A stretch of DNA of 64,000 nucleotides from Hymenobacter jejuensis (lineage in GTDB: Bacteria; Bacteroidota; Bacteroidia; Cytophagales; Hymenobacteraceae). Numbering within the stretch: position 1 is the first letter of the stretch; the number at the start of each line of letters is the position of its first letter. Of this stretch, positions 18,915-28,211 are shown piece by piece. Both the position numbers and the translations under genes were made by a program. The stretch is taken from the NCBI RefSeq assembly GCF_006337165.1, contig NZ_CP040896.1, positions 62,001 through 126,000 of the forward strand. Reading direction: 5' to 3'. The notes under the pieces were generated by a model. It was not told the DNA's origin, searched no databases, and was given only the letters and a program-made list of their open reading frames with translations.

Positions 18915-19667
18915 TCAGGCGGCCCTTTCGGCGGGTACAGCAGCATCCGACTCGAGAAAGCGCCGCATGCGGAAGCAGTTCATGGCGGTTTCGCCAAGCT
19001 GCTCGATCAGGCGGTAATTAGCTACCGCTCCTACTGCTGCCCCAATGAAGGGCATCAGCTGGGCCATCTTTGCCAGATCGATGTAGTCGCGATACTCTTG
19101 CTGGAAAGTGCGCCAGTCAAAAGCTTGCACATCGGTGGGCAGCTGGTGGCGATACTCTTCCCAATTGACTACGCGGTGGTACACTTCGTTGCGGGTGTGC
19201 TGGCTCGAAAAGGCCAGCTGAAACACATGCAGTAAGTACAAGCGTTCGGTGTAGTCGCGCACATCGTATCCGTACAGCGACGCCACGTCAAATAACAGCT
19301 TGATTTTGAGGCCTAACAGCAACGGAAAATCGGCCAGCCCCAGCAGGAAGCCGCCCGCGCCTGTTACGGCTCCTTCGGCCGAAGCCGTGTTGCGGTAGGA
19401 TCGCACGCGGCAGCGAACCGACTTTTCACGCTCTTCCAGCGAGGCATCGGCAGTGGGCCGGCGCGTGAGGTACGAAGAGCCGTACAGCACACCGCGCACC
19501 ATCTGCTTGATAGTGACTGTGATGGCTTCATGCAAGCGCTCAGGCAGCCAGGCATTAAGGCGCATCTGTACCCGTCGCGTGAAGCGGTTGAGGTATGAGG
19601 GCGGTCGCTGCATCTGTTCTTGCCACGTCCGCAGCTCCGCATAAGCTAGCTGTTCGTAGGAAGTCAT
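18915..19667 (-). CDS. EcsC family protein
   Basis: A 250-residue protein matching the EcsC family: VRSYRNTASAEGAVTGAGG, LLGLADFPLLLGLKIKLLFDVASLYGYD and FIGAAVGAVANYRLIEQLGETAM are the conserved blocks. It has two short hydrophobic stretches (about 105-125 and 205-220), so membrane association is possible. In Bacillus, EcsC lies with an ABC transporter, but no partner is adjacent here. The start is ATG 19667. The function of stand-alone members is not known. Confidence 0.8.
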   Translation of the reverse strand: MTSYEQLAYAELRTWQEQMQRPPSYLNRFTRRVQMRLNAWLPERLHEAITVTIKQMVRGVLYGSSYLTRRPTADASLEEREKSVRCRVRSYRNTASAEGAVTGAGGFLLGLADFPLLLGLKIKLLFDVASLYGYDVRDYTERLYLLHVFQLAFSSQHTRNEVYHRVVNWEEYRHQLPTDVQAFDWRTFQQEYRDYIDLAKMAQLMPFIGAAVGAVANYRLIEQLGETAMNCFRMRRFLESDAAVPAERAA

Positions 19668-19795
19668 AGTATATAGATACGCAGAATAAAACCTACAGGC
19701 TCAATTCTTTACATCTATTCTGGCTAAAAGATTCAGGGGTCGATCTATTCTTTCCCCCGGCACGACTTCCGCAACAAGCGCCGAACTCGCCCAAA

Positions 19796-20806
19796 CTATC
19801 TCAACCGATATATCCGCTCAATGATCTCTACCACTTTCGCGCCTTCCTGCGCATTGGTTGTAACAGCGGCCCCATGCTGAATCACATCTATCACATTATC
19901 AATTACTTGCGCGTGGTTGGCAGCGCTCCCTTTGTACGCCCCATATTCGTTCGCCGGATTGGTGGGGGGCAACGCAGGTAACGTGTAGTCGCGTAGGTGG
20001 CAATATTCGACTTGATCCAGGTACTGCCCTCCGATTTTGAGGCTGCCGTGCTCGGCAATCACCGTGATGGAGCTTTCGAGGTTACGGTCCCAGACCGCGG
20101 TGCTGTATTGAAGCGTGCCCGAACCTCCGCGCACCAAGTCAAAAGTAACGAGGCCACTGTCTTCAAACTCCGTGATGCCCTGATGGTTGAAGTCTCGAAA
20201 ACGAGCCTGTAGGTTGGTAACATCGCCAAAAACCCAGTACAACAAATCGATGAAGTGGCTGAACTGCGTGAAGAGTGTGCCGCCGTCCTGGGCCTGGGTG
20301 CCGCGCCAGCCGCCAGGACGATAATAACGCGCATCACGGTTCCAAAAGCAGTTGATCTGGACGAGGTAAATCTGACCGAGTCGGCTTTCGTTGTAGACTT
20401 GCTTGAGCCAAGCGGCCGGGGGCGAGTACCGGTTCTGCATTACCCCAAACACCAACTGGCCTGTTTGCTGCGCTGTATACACAATATCCTCAGCATCAAT
20501 ATATTGAAGAGCAATCGGCTTTTCAACAACGACGTGCAAGCCGTGGTGCAACCCCGCAATGGCTTGGGGTGCGTGCAGGTTATTGGGAGTTGCCACGGTC
20601 AGGACATCCGCGGCTATCTCGGAAGCAAAAAAGGCGTCTAAAGAATTGAAAAACGGCACCCCAAATTCTGCTCCCAATTCTGGTCGTAGCTCTGCGCGCA
20701 CGTCGACAATGCCCACCAGCTGTGCCCGTTCGTGGCGAGAAACCAAAGCAGCATGCCGACGGCCAATGTGTCCTACCCCACAGATGACGAAGCGGATCGG
20801 CGGCAT
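19796..20806 (-). CDS. Gfo/Idh/MocA family sugar oxidoreductase
   Basis: NAD(P)-dependent dehydrogenase of 336 residues from ATG 20806. The Rossmann motif FVICGVGHIGRRHA is at the N terminus; VATPNNLHAPQ and VVEKPIAL carry the EKP motif typical of the family. An upstream TTG at 20848 is 11 bases after the preceding stop and would add 14 residues. It forms an operon with the DegT-family aminotransferase upstream. The pair resembles WlbA/WbpB plus WlbC/WbpE, where UDP-sugar C3 is oxidised and then aminated. The exact substrate is not determinable. Confidence 0.8.
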   Translation of the reverse strand: MPPIRFVICGVGHIGRRHAALVSRHERAQLVGIVDVRAELRPELGAEFGVPFFNSLDAFFASEIAADVLTVATPNNLHAPQAIAGLHHGLHVVVEKPIALQYIDAEDIVYTAQQTGQLVFGVMQNRYSPPAAWLKQVYNESRLGQIYLVQINCFWNRDARYYRPGGWRGTQAQDGGTLFTQFSHFIDLLYWVFGDVTNLQARFRDFNHQGITEFEDSGLVTFDLVRGGSGTLQYSTAVWDRNLESSITVIAEHGSLKIGGQYLDQVEYCHLRDYTLPALPPTNPANEYGAYKGSAANHAQVIDNVIDVIQHGAAVTTNAQEGAKVVEIIERIYRLR

Positions 20807-20859
20807 AAGCTTATTACTCTCGGCTTGATGTAATGCTTTGATTTCCAAACAATAGGCAC

Positions 20860-21996
20860 TTAAAAGCGGCGTATTATATCCACAATATACTCTACCTGAT
20901 CGTTCGTCAACATAGGATGCATGGGCAGAGACAACACCGAACGGGACAACTTTTCGGCTACTGGGAATTGGCCGGCTTTGTAGTTCAAATAATGATAAGC
21001 GGGCTGCAAGTGCACGGGCAACGGGTAATAGATAGCGCTGGGTACACCTTGCGAGAGCAAATGCTGCCGGAGTTGGTTGCGGCGCTGCTCATTTTCAAGG
21101 GTGAGAGTGTATTGGTGAAAAACATGCGTGCTGCGGGGGTCGCGGGCAGGTGTATGCAGGCCGGCAACATCAGCAAGCGCAGCATCATAGTGGGCCGCGA
21201 TGCGCTGCCGGGCAGCCGTCCAAGTGGCTAAGTATCGGAGCTTTACGCGCAGCAGGGCGGCTTGCAGTGTATCGAGACGGGAGTTGAGGCCGATGTGCTC
21301 GTGGTGGTATTTGCGGGTCTGGCCGTGGTTGGAGAGTTGGCGCAGGTACGTGGCACGGTCGGGGTCGCGGGTGAAAAGCGCGCCACCGTCGCCGAAGGCA
21401 CCAAGGTTTTTGGAGGGAAAAAACGACGTCGTTCCCACCGCGCCCACCGCGCCGGCCTGCATTTGCCTACCATCGGCAAAGGTGTAGGTCGCGCCAAGGG
21501 ATTGCGCGTTATCTTCTATTAATACAATACTCTGAATATCAGCAATTTGCAACAACCCCTCTACATCAGCACATTGCCCAAACAGGTGCGCAACGATGAC
21601 CGCACCCGTACGCGGCGTGAGTGCCGCAGCCACCGCCACCGGGTCGAGGCCAAACGTATCGGGCCGCACATCGACTACCACCGGCCGCAAGCCTAGTATT
21701 GCAACTGTCTCAATAGTAGCCACATACGTAAAAGCTGGCACAATGACTTCGGCGCCCGGCGTAAGACGGAGACTCATCAGTGCCAATTGCAGGGCATCGG
21801 TACCGTTGCCACACGGAATCACATGCGGGCCACCGAGATACCGGCTCAGTTCCTCGGCAAATTGTTCAACGTCAGCACCTTGAATGAACGCTGCTTCGCG
21901 CATCACCTTACCTAGGGCCGCATCAAGTTCTGGCTGAATAACGGCGTGCTGAGCCGCAAGATCGAGCAGTTGGATGGGTGTGGCGGTGACAGTCAA
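20860..21996 (-). CDS. DegT/DnrJ/EryC1/StrS aminotransferase (WbpE-like)
   Basis: A 378-residue PLP enzyme that aminates keto-sugar nucleotides. The internal lysine is in SFFPSKNLGAFGDGGA (K196), with LIEDNAQSLGA for the cofactor aspartate, GNGTDALQLAL for phosphate binding and NSRLDTLQAALLRVKL at the dimer interface. It is the first gene of a two-gene operon with the Gfo/Idh dehydrogenase. A minus-strand TATTTTTG at 22029-22022 is a likely -7 element. No acetyltransferase of the WbpD type is next to them. Confidence 0.87.
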   Translation of the reverse strand: MTVTATPIQLLDLAAQHAVIQPELDAALGKVMREAAFIQGADVEQFAEELSRYLGGPHVIPCGNGTDALQLALMSLRLTPGAEVIVPAFTYVATIETVAILGLRPVVVDVRPDTFGLDPVAVAAALTPRTGAVIVAHLFGQCADVEGLLQIADIQSIVLIEDNAQSLGATYTFADGRQMQAGAVGAVGTTSFFPSKNLGAFGDGGALFTRDPDRATYLRQLSNHGQTRKYHHEHIGLNSRLDTLQAALLRVKLRYLATWTAARQRIAAHYDAALADVAGLHTPARDPRSTHVFHQYTLTLENEQRRNQLRQHLLSQGVPSAIYYPLPVHLQPAYHYLNYKAGQFPVAEKLSRSVLSLPMHPMLTNDQVEYIVDIIRRF

Positions 21997-22152
21997 AGTA
22001 AGGACGGCTACGGATATGCTTCAAAAATAAACGGCCTGTTGGAAGCGCTGCTAACGCAACCTGCTCCGCAACCTGCGCTTGCTTGGCGTCGTTAGTTAGA
22101 GAAAAATATTCGCAAGCGGATATTTCGTTTATGAAATTAAACCCTTGTTGCG

Positions 22153-23094
22153 ATGCTTAAAAAGATCCTAACTATCAATGCGTTAACAGCGCTGCTGGCA
22201 GTAGGCGGCTTGACTGTTACCCAACTGGGATGTACGCCAAACCAGAAAAAAGAGACCTCGCAAGAAAGCGATAAAGCCTATAACGATTTCAAAACCTTCG
22301 TGTCGAACGCGGAAGCAAAAGCCGATAGCGTGGGCGACGAAACGGAAGAGGCTTACAACAACGAAACCACCCAGATGAAGTCGAAATTTGACTCGAAAGT
22401 GGCTGCCGTTGACAAATACGCTGACCAATACGACAACAACCGCCGCCAGGAAATCGAGCAGTTGCGCACCCGCTACACCACCGCCTACGACAAGCGCGAC
22501 GTGGCATGGCGTAACCGGCCCAGCGCAGTCAAAACTACCACCACAACTACTACCAAGACCAGCAGCAGTGACAACGCGCCAGCCGAAACGGGCAAATACT
22601 ACAAGCTCAGCAACCCGGCGGCCAGCATGACTGCGGCTAATGCGCGTAGCACCTACGAGAACTTTGTGAAGATGATTAAGGCCAACGAGGACCGCTACGA
22701 GATCGCCGACTGGCGCAACATCAACGCTGAGTGGCGGGCCATGGACGCAAAATACGACGAGATCAAAAAAGACGTTAGCGGCTCTGATAAACTGGAAATC
22801 TCGAAAGAAAAGCTCAAATACGCCGCCTTCAAATCGTTTGACAAAGCCGAATCGCGTGTGTCGCAGGGCGCTGACCTAGCAACCGGCCATAAAGAAGAGG
22901 CAGCCGCCAAAGGTGGTGGCGTGGAAGTTGGGCAGAGCGCCAAAAACGTGGGCGCCGACGCCACTAACGCCGGCAAAGGTGTAGTTAAAGGCGCCGAGAA
23001 CGTAGGCAAAAAAGTAGGCAGTGCCGTAAAAGGCGCTTACAAAGACGTAAAGGCGGAAGTCAAAAACACTGACAAGAATCCTGATAAGAACTAG
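22153..23094 (+). CDS. Coiled-coil lipoprotein of unknown function
   Basis: A 313-residue protein. Residues 1-27 are a lipoprotein signal ending TQLGC. Residues 30-110 are charged and helical (KAYNDFKTFVSNAEAKAD and similar), then a Thr/Ser-rich linker near 125-145 (runs of TTTTTTT), a second helical part, and a C-terminal low-complexity tail from about 245 with repeats such as KNVGADATNAGKGVVKGAENV. The pattern resembles stress-related coiled-coil or YtxH/CsbD-like tails but I do not recognise a family. It is single, with a perfect terminator 15 bases after the stop. Confidence 0.75.
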   Translation: MLKKILTINALTALLAVGGLTVTQLGCTPNQKKETSQESDKAYNDFKTFVSNAEAKADSVGDETEEAYNNETTQMKSKFDSKVAAVDKYADQYDNNRRQEIEQLRTRYTTAYDKRDVAWRNRPSAVKTTTTTTTKTSSSDNAPAETGKYYKLSNPAASMTAANARSTYENFVKMIKANEDRYEIADWRNINAEWRAMDAKYDEIKKDVSGSDKLEISKEKLKYAAFKSFDKAESRVSQGADLATGHKEEAAAKGGGVEVGQSAKNVGADATNAGKGVVKGAENVGKKVGSAVKGAYKDVKAEVKNTDKNPDKN

Positions 23095-23109
23095 CTGCAA
23101 CTTGCATTT

Positions 23110-23147
23110 AATCACAAAAGGCCGGACATGTCCGGCCTTTTGTGATT
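23110..23147. terminator. Bidirectional terminator, perfect 19-bp palindrome
   Basis: Positions 23110-23128 and 23129-23147 are exact reverse complements around AAAAGGCCGGACA. It lies between the convergent lipoprotein and GT2 genes. Confidence 0.88.
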
Positions 23148-23166
23148 TATTATATCTCTTTACTAA

Positions 23167-24075
23167 TCAAATACTTACCGACAACTCCTCCAACAGCCAA
23201 TACAGCTTTAGGGCGTCGAGTTGGCGCAAATTGGGCTTGCCGGAGAGCAGATTGAGCTGTACTTGCTGGTAACGCAACCGAAACGCCGCTCGCACTGCTT
23301 CGCTTAGTCCCAAACGGCGCAGGCGCAGGGCCGTGCGCAGGAGCTTGGTTTCGCGACCGAGCCCTTCCGTCAAATACAGGCGCGCGAGATTGCGCACGGC
23401 ATCGTGGGTCTTTTGCAGAAAGATCTGCGCGCTCTCCAGGCCATCGTGGAGCACGGGGTTGTCGAGGTGATGAACGGCCACCCCAGCTGCGCGTAACAGC
23501 CAACCAAATTTAGTGTCTTCGTGCCCATAGTCGGTAAGCTGCTCATCGAGTCCAAAGCGCCGAAAGACATCTGTCTGTATCAGCATATTATTCAGGGTCA
23601 GCTGGTTATGCGAATTGCGTTGACGCAGAGCCGCTGGGCGCGCTTCCCGCAGCCGGCCGTAGAGCCACCGCAACCGCAACGCCGGATCGGTTGGCGGCGC
23701 CGCCGGATAAATCGTGCCGCCCACCAGCACAGGCGCCCGATCGCGGTTGTGCGCGTAGCGGGACAGAAAATCGGCGTCGGGCAATACGCTGTCGTTATCA
23801 AGCAATAACAGCCACGGATGGTGTGCCACCGCCGCCAAACGGTTGCGAATGATGGCTCGGCCTACGTTTTCCGGTAGCTCCTCGTAGCGCACCGCTGCTA
23901 GGGAAGCCAGCCCACGATTGAGCGCCGCAAACGCGACTTCCGAAGCATCATCTAGACAAATAATCTCGACAGGACCGCCCCAGGCCGACGCTTGCGCTAG
24001 TAAGGTGCGTACCAGCCCCGTCACGTCGCGGTTGTACACCGGAATCAGGATGGAAAGTCCGGGCGCAATATCCAT
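23167..24075 (-). CDS. Glycosyltransferase family 2 protein
   Basis: A 302-residue GT-A enzyme: LSILIPVYNRDVTG at the N terminus, IICLDDASE, LLLLDNDSVLPDADF with the DxD metal motif, and YGHEDTKFGWLLRAAG with the ED acid/base motif. No transmembrane segment is evident. The start lies 15 bases downstream of the ftsE stop on the same strand, so the two are probably transcribed together. Donor and acceptor are unknown. Confidence 0.86.
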   Translation of the reverse strand: MDIAPGLSILIPVYNRDVTGLVRTLLAQASAWGGPVEIICLDDASEVAFAALNRGLASLAAVRYEELPENVGRAIIRNRLAAVAHHPWLLLLDNDSVLPDADFLSRYAHNRDRAPVLVGGTIYPAAPPTDPALRLRWLYGRLREARPAALRQRNSHNQLTLNNMLIQTDVFRRFGLDEQLTDYGHEDTKFGWLLRAAGVAVHHLDNPVLHDGLESAQIFLQKTHDAVRNLARLYLTEGLGRETKLLRTALRLRRLGLSEAVRAAFRLRYQQVQLNLLSGKPNLRQLDALKLYWLLEELSVSI

Positions 24076-24090
24076 TGCAGCAACCCCTGA

Positions 24091-24780
24091 CTACTCGGGT
24101 AGCACCACAGAAGCCCGCGCAGAATCGAGCAGCTGACCGTTTTCACACTTCAGCACCCGCTTTGGGTACTGCTTGATAATCTGATAGTTGTGTGTAGCCA
24201 TCAAGACGGCCGTACCGGAGTTGTTGATCTCTACGAACAGGCGCATGATGCTGTCGGCTACGTCGGGGTCGAGGTTGCCGGTTGGCTCGTCGGCCAGCAG
24301 CAGCAGCGGTTCGTTGAGCAGCGCTCGCGCAATGACAACGCGTTGCTGCTCACCGCCGGAAAGCTGGTGAGGCATTTTGGCCGCCGAGTTGGCCAATCCT
24401 ACGCGCATCAGCACCTCGGAAATGCGCTGTTGAATTTTTGCTTTGCCGCTCCAACCCGTGGCGCGGAGCACAAACGTGAGGTTTTCGGCCACGGTGCGGT
24501 CGAAAAGCAATTGGAAGTCTTGGAAAATAATGCCCAGCTTCCGACGCAGAAAAGGCACCTTGCCCAAGCTCAGCTTCTGCAACGGATACCCGACTACCGT
24601 ACCCACACCAGCACCCAATGGCAAGTCGGCGTAGAGCGTTTTCAGGAGCGAGCTTTTGCCTGAGCCTGTGCGCCCAACGAGGTAAGCAAATTCACCTTTT
24701 TCAAGCTCAAACGAGACTTTTTGCAGCACCGTGTTCACGTCCTGCATGATATAGGCGTCGTGCAGCTCAATAACTGACAT
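24091..24780 (-). CDS. ftsE: FtsE-like ABC transporter ATP-binding protein
   Basis: ATPase subunit (229 residues) of the FtsEX complex that in known bacteria activates septal peptidoglycan hydrolases. Walker A is [15 protein letters not shown], the signature is [16 protein letters not shown], and Walker B is [32 protein letters not shown] is the Q-loop region typical of FtsE. No ftsX lies next to it in this window, as is often so in Bacteroidota. It is followed at 15 bases by a GT2 gene. Confidence 0.85.
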   Translation of the reverse strand: MSVIELHDAYIMQDVNTVLQKVSFELEKGEFAYLVGRTGSGKSSLLKTLYADLPLGAGVGTVVGYPLQKLSLGKVPFLRRKLGIIFQDFQLLFDRTVAENLTFVLRATGWSGKAKIQQRISEVLMRVGLANSAAKMPHQLSGGEQQRVVIARALLNEPLLLLADEPTGNLDPDVADSIMRLFVEINNSGTAVLMATHNYQIIKQYPKRVLKCENGQLLDSARASVVLPE

Positions 24781-24854
24781 GCGATTCGGGTATTAGGGAA
24801 ACGGGCAACGCGGCTTCGGGGAGGTGGAAATCTCAGCCTTGCAGGCACCCAATA

Positions 24855-25109
24855 TCAAATTTCCAGCTTCTGTAGTTTGCCAAATTCCAGGCCTTCAATA
24901 ACGCCGGCCAGCTCGGTTTCCTTGCCTTCCAGACCGTAACGGTGCAGATCCTTCAGCGGACGGTCGGCGCGGAAATACGCGATGAGCACAAATGCTTCGT
25001 CGCGCAGCTGGATATAGTCCGGAATCTTGGCCTTGCCTTTTACCTTGATGATGTACACTGCTGGGAAGAAATAGCGGAGTATAATTTGAGAAATACGCAG
25101 CACAGGCAC
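24855..25109 (-). CDS. Small conserved-type hypothetical protein
   Basis: Up to 84 residues from a GTG at 25109. A later GTG at 25058 (reading VYIIKVKGKAKIPDYIQLRD) may be the real start and would give 67 residues. The sequence is mixed alpha/beta and soluble, ends in LEFGKLQKLEI, and has a sensible codon pattern. It sits between ftsE and fsa on the same strand. I do not recognise the family. Confidence 0.55.
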   Translation of the reverse strand: MPVLRISQIILRYFFPAVYIIKVKGKAKIPDYIQLRDEAFVLIAYFRADRPLKDLHRYGLEGKETELAGVIEGLEFGKLQKLEI

Positions 25110-25146
25110 TTACCAAACCATACTCCGGCCTTGTTATTTGAAACGG

Positions 25147-25803
25147 TTACCCGTTAACTTTCTTGTGGTCAGCCAGAAACTGGGCCAAGCCTTTGTCGGT
25201 GAGCGGGTGGTTGAGCAGGCCCGTAATCACGTTGAGCGGACAGGTTACCACATCGGCACCCAACTCAGCGCACTGAATCAGGTGTGGCACGTGGCGCACG
25301 GAAGCCGCCAGCACTTGCGTAGGATACCCGTAGTTGCTGAAAATATCTACGATCTGCTGGATCAGCTGCAACCCGTCGTGCCCGATATCATCAAGGCGCC
25401 CTACAAACGGCGATACATAGGTGGCGCCCGCCTTCGCCGCCAACAATGCCTGCCCAGCCGTGAAAATCAGCGTGCAGTTGGTTTTGATGCCTTTTTCGGA
25501 GAAGTGCTTGATGGCTTTTACGCCGTCGCGCGTCATGGGCACTTTTACCACGATGTTGGGGTGCAAATCGGCAAACATCTCCCCTTCCCGCACCATTTCG
25601 TCAAAATCTACAGCGATCACTTCCGCCGACACATCTCCGTCCACCATTTCGCAGATCTGCTTATAATGAGCCATGATGTTGTCCATGCCCTTGATGCCTT
25701 CTTTGGCCATCAGCGAAGGGTTGGTAGTGACGCCATCCAGTACGCCAAGTTCTACGGCTTCCTGAATGTCTTTGAGATTGGCGGTATCGATGAAAAATTT
25801 CAT
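25147..25803 (-). CDS. fsa: Fructose-6-phosphate aldolase / small transaldolase
   Basis: A 218-residue TIM-barrel enzyme of the transaldolase 3/FSA group. [16 protein letters not shown] at the start, [27 protein letters not shown] with the Schiff-base lysine, and [14 protein letters not shown] are diagnostic. The protein makes or splits fructose-6-phosphate (dihydroxyacetone + glyceraldehyde-3-phosphate) or works as transaldolase in the pentose phosphate pathway; sequence alone does not separate the two. A minus-strand -7 element lies 27 bases upstream. Confidence 0.9.
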   Translation of the reverse strand: MKFFIDTANLKDIQEAVELGVLDGVTTNPSLMAKEGIKGMDNIMAHYKQICEMVDGDVSAEVIAVDFDEMVREGEMFADLHPNIVVKVPMTRDGVKAIKHFSEKGIKTNCTLIFTAGQALLAAKAGATYVSPFVGRLDDIGHDGLQLIQQIVDIFSNYGYPTQVLAASVRHVPHLIQCAELGADVVTCPLNVITGLLNHPLTDKGLAQFLADHKKVNG

Positions 25804-25829
25804 GCAGCAGAAGGTTAAAAAAGAATGCT

Positions 25830-25837
25830 CAAAGCTA
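25830..25837 (-). promoter_or_regulatory. -7 element of fsa
   Basis: TAGCTTTG on the minus strand matches TAnnTTTG, 27 bases before the fsa start. No TTTG is seen at the -33 position. Confidence 0.55.
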
Positions 25838-25918
25838 ACCGTTTTGGGGCACTAAAGCAGATACGCTGCCGAAGCGTTTCCTTTTCGGCTGCTTCGCAAA
25901 AGCGAGCTCACGCTTGTT

Positions 25919-27619
25919 TTATTCCTGTAGGCTCTTGTCGCGAGCGCCCTTAAATTCGGAAGTGGCGCGCCATTTTGGGAATGTAGTTTCGCTGGCCAAG
26001 CGCTGGCCCACCATGAAATAGAGTTGAGCATCCTGCGTAATTCCGCGCAAGTCCCATTGTGGATCATACTGATCCTGAGGCTTATGATACTGCTGGGCTG
26101 TGTAATTCTGCCGCAACTGCGCGACGTAGTCTTTGCCTTTTTCACGGCTTTCGAAACCACCGCTGGCATACAGCGAAGGCACACCCACGTGGGCGAAGCT
26201 GAAGTGATCGGAACGGTAAAACATGCCGGTTTCGGGGTTCTGATCGGGCAAAATGTAACGATCCTGGGCTTTGGCGGCGTCGCGGGCATACTCTTCCAAC
26301 TCCGATTGCCCATACCCGATCACCGTCAAATCCTTCATCGGCCCGTATGGCCAGAGCATGTCCATGTTCAGGTCGGCCACGGTTTTGGCCAGCGGGTAAA
26401 GCGGATGCGCTGCGTAATAGGCCGAGCCCAGCAAACCCTGCTCTTCGCCGGTCACGGCCAGAAACACAATGGTGCGGCCGGGTTTGGTGGGAGTTTGGGT
26501 GAAGGCTTTGGCAATACTCAGAAGCGCTGCCAGCCCCGTTCCGTCATCAACGGCACCGTTGTAAATGGAGTCTCCGTTGATGGCTTTGCCAATACCAAAG
26601 TGATCCCAGTGGGCCGAATAGATGATGTATTCTTCGGGGCGAGTTGCGCCTGGCAGCACGGCCAGTACGTTTTTGGAAACCCGACGATTCAACTTATTTT
26701 GAATGCTGGTGCTCAGCGTCAACCCCAGCGGACGGGCTTTGAAGCCTTTTGTATTGGCAGCGGCGTAGGCTTCGTCGTAGTTCTGGCCGGCGGCGGCAAA
26801 CAGGCGCTTGGCCGCGTCCAGCGTGACCCAGCCTTCTAGGGCACACTTGCTGGCGCCTTTGTCTGGCGTTTGGGGCCGTAGTTTGGCGCCTAGCGCACCA
26901 CTTTGCACCACCGACCAGGGATAGGCGGCGGGCTTGGTGTCGTGGACGATGAGCAGGCCGGCGGCGCCGTGGCGGGCGGCCTCCTCGTACTTGTAGGTCC
27001 AGCGGCCGTAGTAGGTCATGGCTTGGCCCTTGAACACGGTCGAGTCCGCGCCCGCGTTGCCCGGGTCGTTGACCAGCACGACCACGGTTTTGCCCCGCAC
27101 GTCCCGCCCGGCGTAGTCGTCCCAGCCGTACTCGGGCGCCACCACCCCGTAGCCGGCAAACACCAGGGGCGAATTTTGCACCGCCACCACCGGCTTCTCT
27201 TGCTCGGTGAAGGCCACGTAATCGGTTTTGTAGTTCAGCGTCAGGCTTTTGCCTTTGCCCTTAATCTGAATGGTTGGAGCAGGCGTGGCCGTGATTTCCA
27301 CCATAGGCACATCCTGAAAGTAGCTGCCGTTGGGGCCAGGCTGGAGGCCGAGCTTCTTGAATTCATCAGCCAGATAAGTGGTTACCTTTTCTTCGCCCGC
27401 CGTGAACGGCTTACGGCCTTGAAACTCGTCGGAGGATACGGCTTTGAGGTAGCCCTCGAGATCCGCTGACGACACTTCAATAGTCGGCGTTGCGGCAGCA
27501 ACCGCAGCGGCGGTCGGGTTTGTGGTGCTGACGGTTTCAGCGGTGGGCTGGCGCTGGCAGCCGGCCAACAACCCCAAACCAAACAAAGGAATCAGCACAC
27601 GTTGGTAAGAAACAGGCAT
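25919..27619 (-). CDS. M28-family metallopeptidase lipoprotein with PA domain
   Basis: A 566-residue lipoprotein from ATG 27619, with signal and lipobox LLAGC near residue 20, so it is exported and lipid-anchored. A PA-like insertion is at about residues 140-290 ([20 protein letters not shown]). The M28 catalytic core has [42 protein letters not shown] and [12 protein letters not shown], supplying the His, Asp, Glu, Asp and His ligands for two zinc ions. It is a likely aminopeptidase. A TTTG-N22-TACTATTG promoter lies about 50 bases upstream. Confidence 0.9.
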   Translation of the reverse strand: MPVSYQRVLIPLFGLGLLAGCQRQPTAETVSTTNPTAAAVAAATPTIEVSSADLEGYLKAVSSDEFQGRKPFTAGEEKVTTYLADEFKKLGLQPGPNGSYFQDVPMVEITATPAPTIQIKGKGKSLTLNYKTDYVAFTEQEKPVVAVQNSPLVFAGYGVVAPEYGWDDYAGRDVRGKTVVVLVNDPGNAGADSTVFKGQAMTYYGRWTYKYEEAARHGAAGLLIVHDTKPAAYPWSVVQSGALGAKLRPQTPDKGASKCALEGWVTLDAAKRLFAAAGQNYDEAYAAANTKGFKARPLGLTLSTSIQNKLNRRVSKNVLAVLPGATRPEEYIIYSAHWDHFGIGKAINGDSIYNGAVDDGTGLAALLSIAKAFTQTPTKPGRTIVFLAVTGEEQGLLGSAYYAAHPLYPLAKTVADLNMDMLWPYGPMKDLTVIGYGQSELEEYARDAAKAQDRYILPDQNPETGMFYRSDHFSFAHVGVPSLYASGGFESREKGKDYVAQLRQNYTAQQYHKPQDQYDPQWDLRGITQDAQLYFMVGQRLASETTFPKWRATSEFKGARDKSLQE

Positions 27620-27667
27620 AGGAGCAGCGACGTTGATTCGGAAAGTAAATTTTAGGAGTAAACAACA

Positions 27668-27701
27668 CAATAGTAGCTAATTATACACGCCTGTAGCCAA
27701 A
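27668..27701 (-). promoter_or_regulatory. Promoter of the M28 peptidase gene
   Basis: On the minus strand TTTG (27701-27698), a 22-base spacer, and TACTATTG (27675-27668), one mismatch from TAnnTTTG. Confidence 0.55.
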
Positions 27702-27822
27702 TTAAGCAGCAGAATACCCTTCGCCAGAATTTCACGCATTTCTTACAATGTTTAACATAACTATTTGATAATCATATACTTATATCAAAAATCAAAATAT
27801 TCATTCTTGGCAGGACAAACAA

Positions 27823-27852
27823 AAACCCCGTGGCGAAAAGGCCACGGGGTTT
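27823..27852 (-). terminator. Terminator downstream of ffs
   Basis: AAACCCCGTGGC and its exact complement enclose a 6-base loop; on the minus strand five T follow. It lies about 80 bases beyond the ffs T run and could act as a back-up terminator. Confidence 0.7.
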
Positions 27853-27934
27853 CGATAGATATGTTTCTGGACCTTGCCAGAAGCTAACTCAACAAGTCCT
27901 TTAACAACACTTATTGAGGTAAGGGCAAAAAAAA

Positions 27935-28022
27935 GCGAACCAATATCGCACCGCTCAACCACCTACCCTTGCTACCTTCCGGTCCTGGGGGAGTTCAGCA
28001 GGAGCTGGTCGTACTGATTCGC
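27935..28022 (-). ncRNA. ffs: SRP RNA, small bacterial type (4.5S)
   Basis: The minus-strand RNA contains the Ffh-binding core CAGGACCGGAAGGTAGCAAG, the near-invariant apical loop and symmetric loop of bacterial SRP RNA. The ends pair (GCGAATC with GGTTCGC). Eight T follow directly at 27934-27927, acting as the terminator. About 88 bases fits the short bacterial type. The 5' end was set where a near-ideal promoter predicts the start, so the ends are estimates to a few bases. Confidence 0.92.
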
Positions 28023-28027
28023 CGGGA

Positions 28028-28059
28028 CAAATATACGTAGGGATTGTAAGAACGCACAA
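28028..28059 (-). promoter_or_regulatory. Promoter of ffs
   Basis: On the minus strand TTG (28059-28057), a 21-base spacer, and TATATTTG (28035-28028). The -7 element ends 6 bases before the predicted RNA 5' end, so this site calibrates promoter-to-start distance in this genome. Confidence 0.8.
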
Positions 28060-28211
28060 GTTTTTTTGGTTTCTGAGCGCCGAATTGCGGTTTCTGTCAT
28101 CCATCGAGGCTGCAATACCCACCTAACTAACTACTTACAAAATCCTAGCCTGTACGTCAGGCCAAAATAAATCGGTGTGGCCTAACTGACCTCACCAGCA
28201 ACAAGCCCTGC

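Noticed and set aside
18747-19235. A 162-codon plus-strand frame
   Set aside because: It covers the riboswitch and the EcsC gene on the other strand; no motif or promoter of its own.
25138-26839. Long plus-strand frames opposite fsa and the M28 peptidase
   Set aside because: Opposite to genes with clear catalytic motifs.
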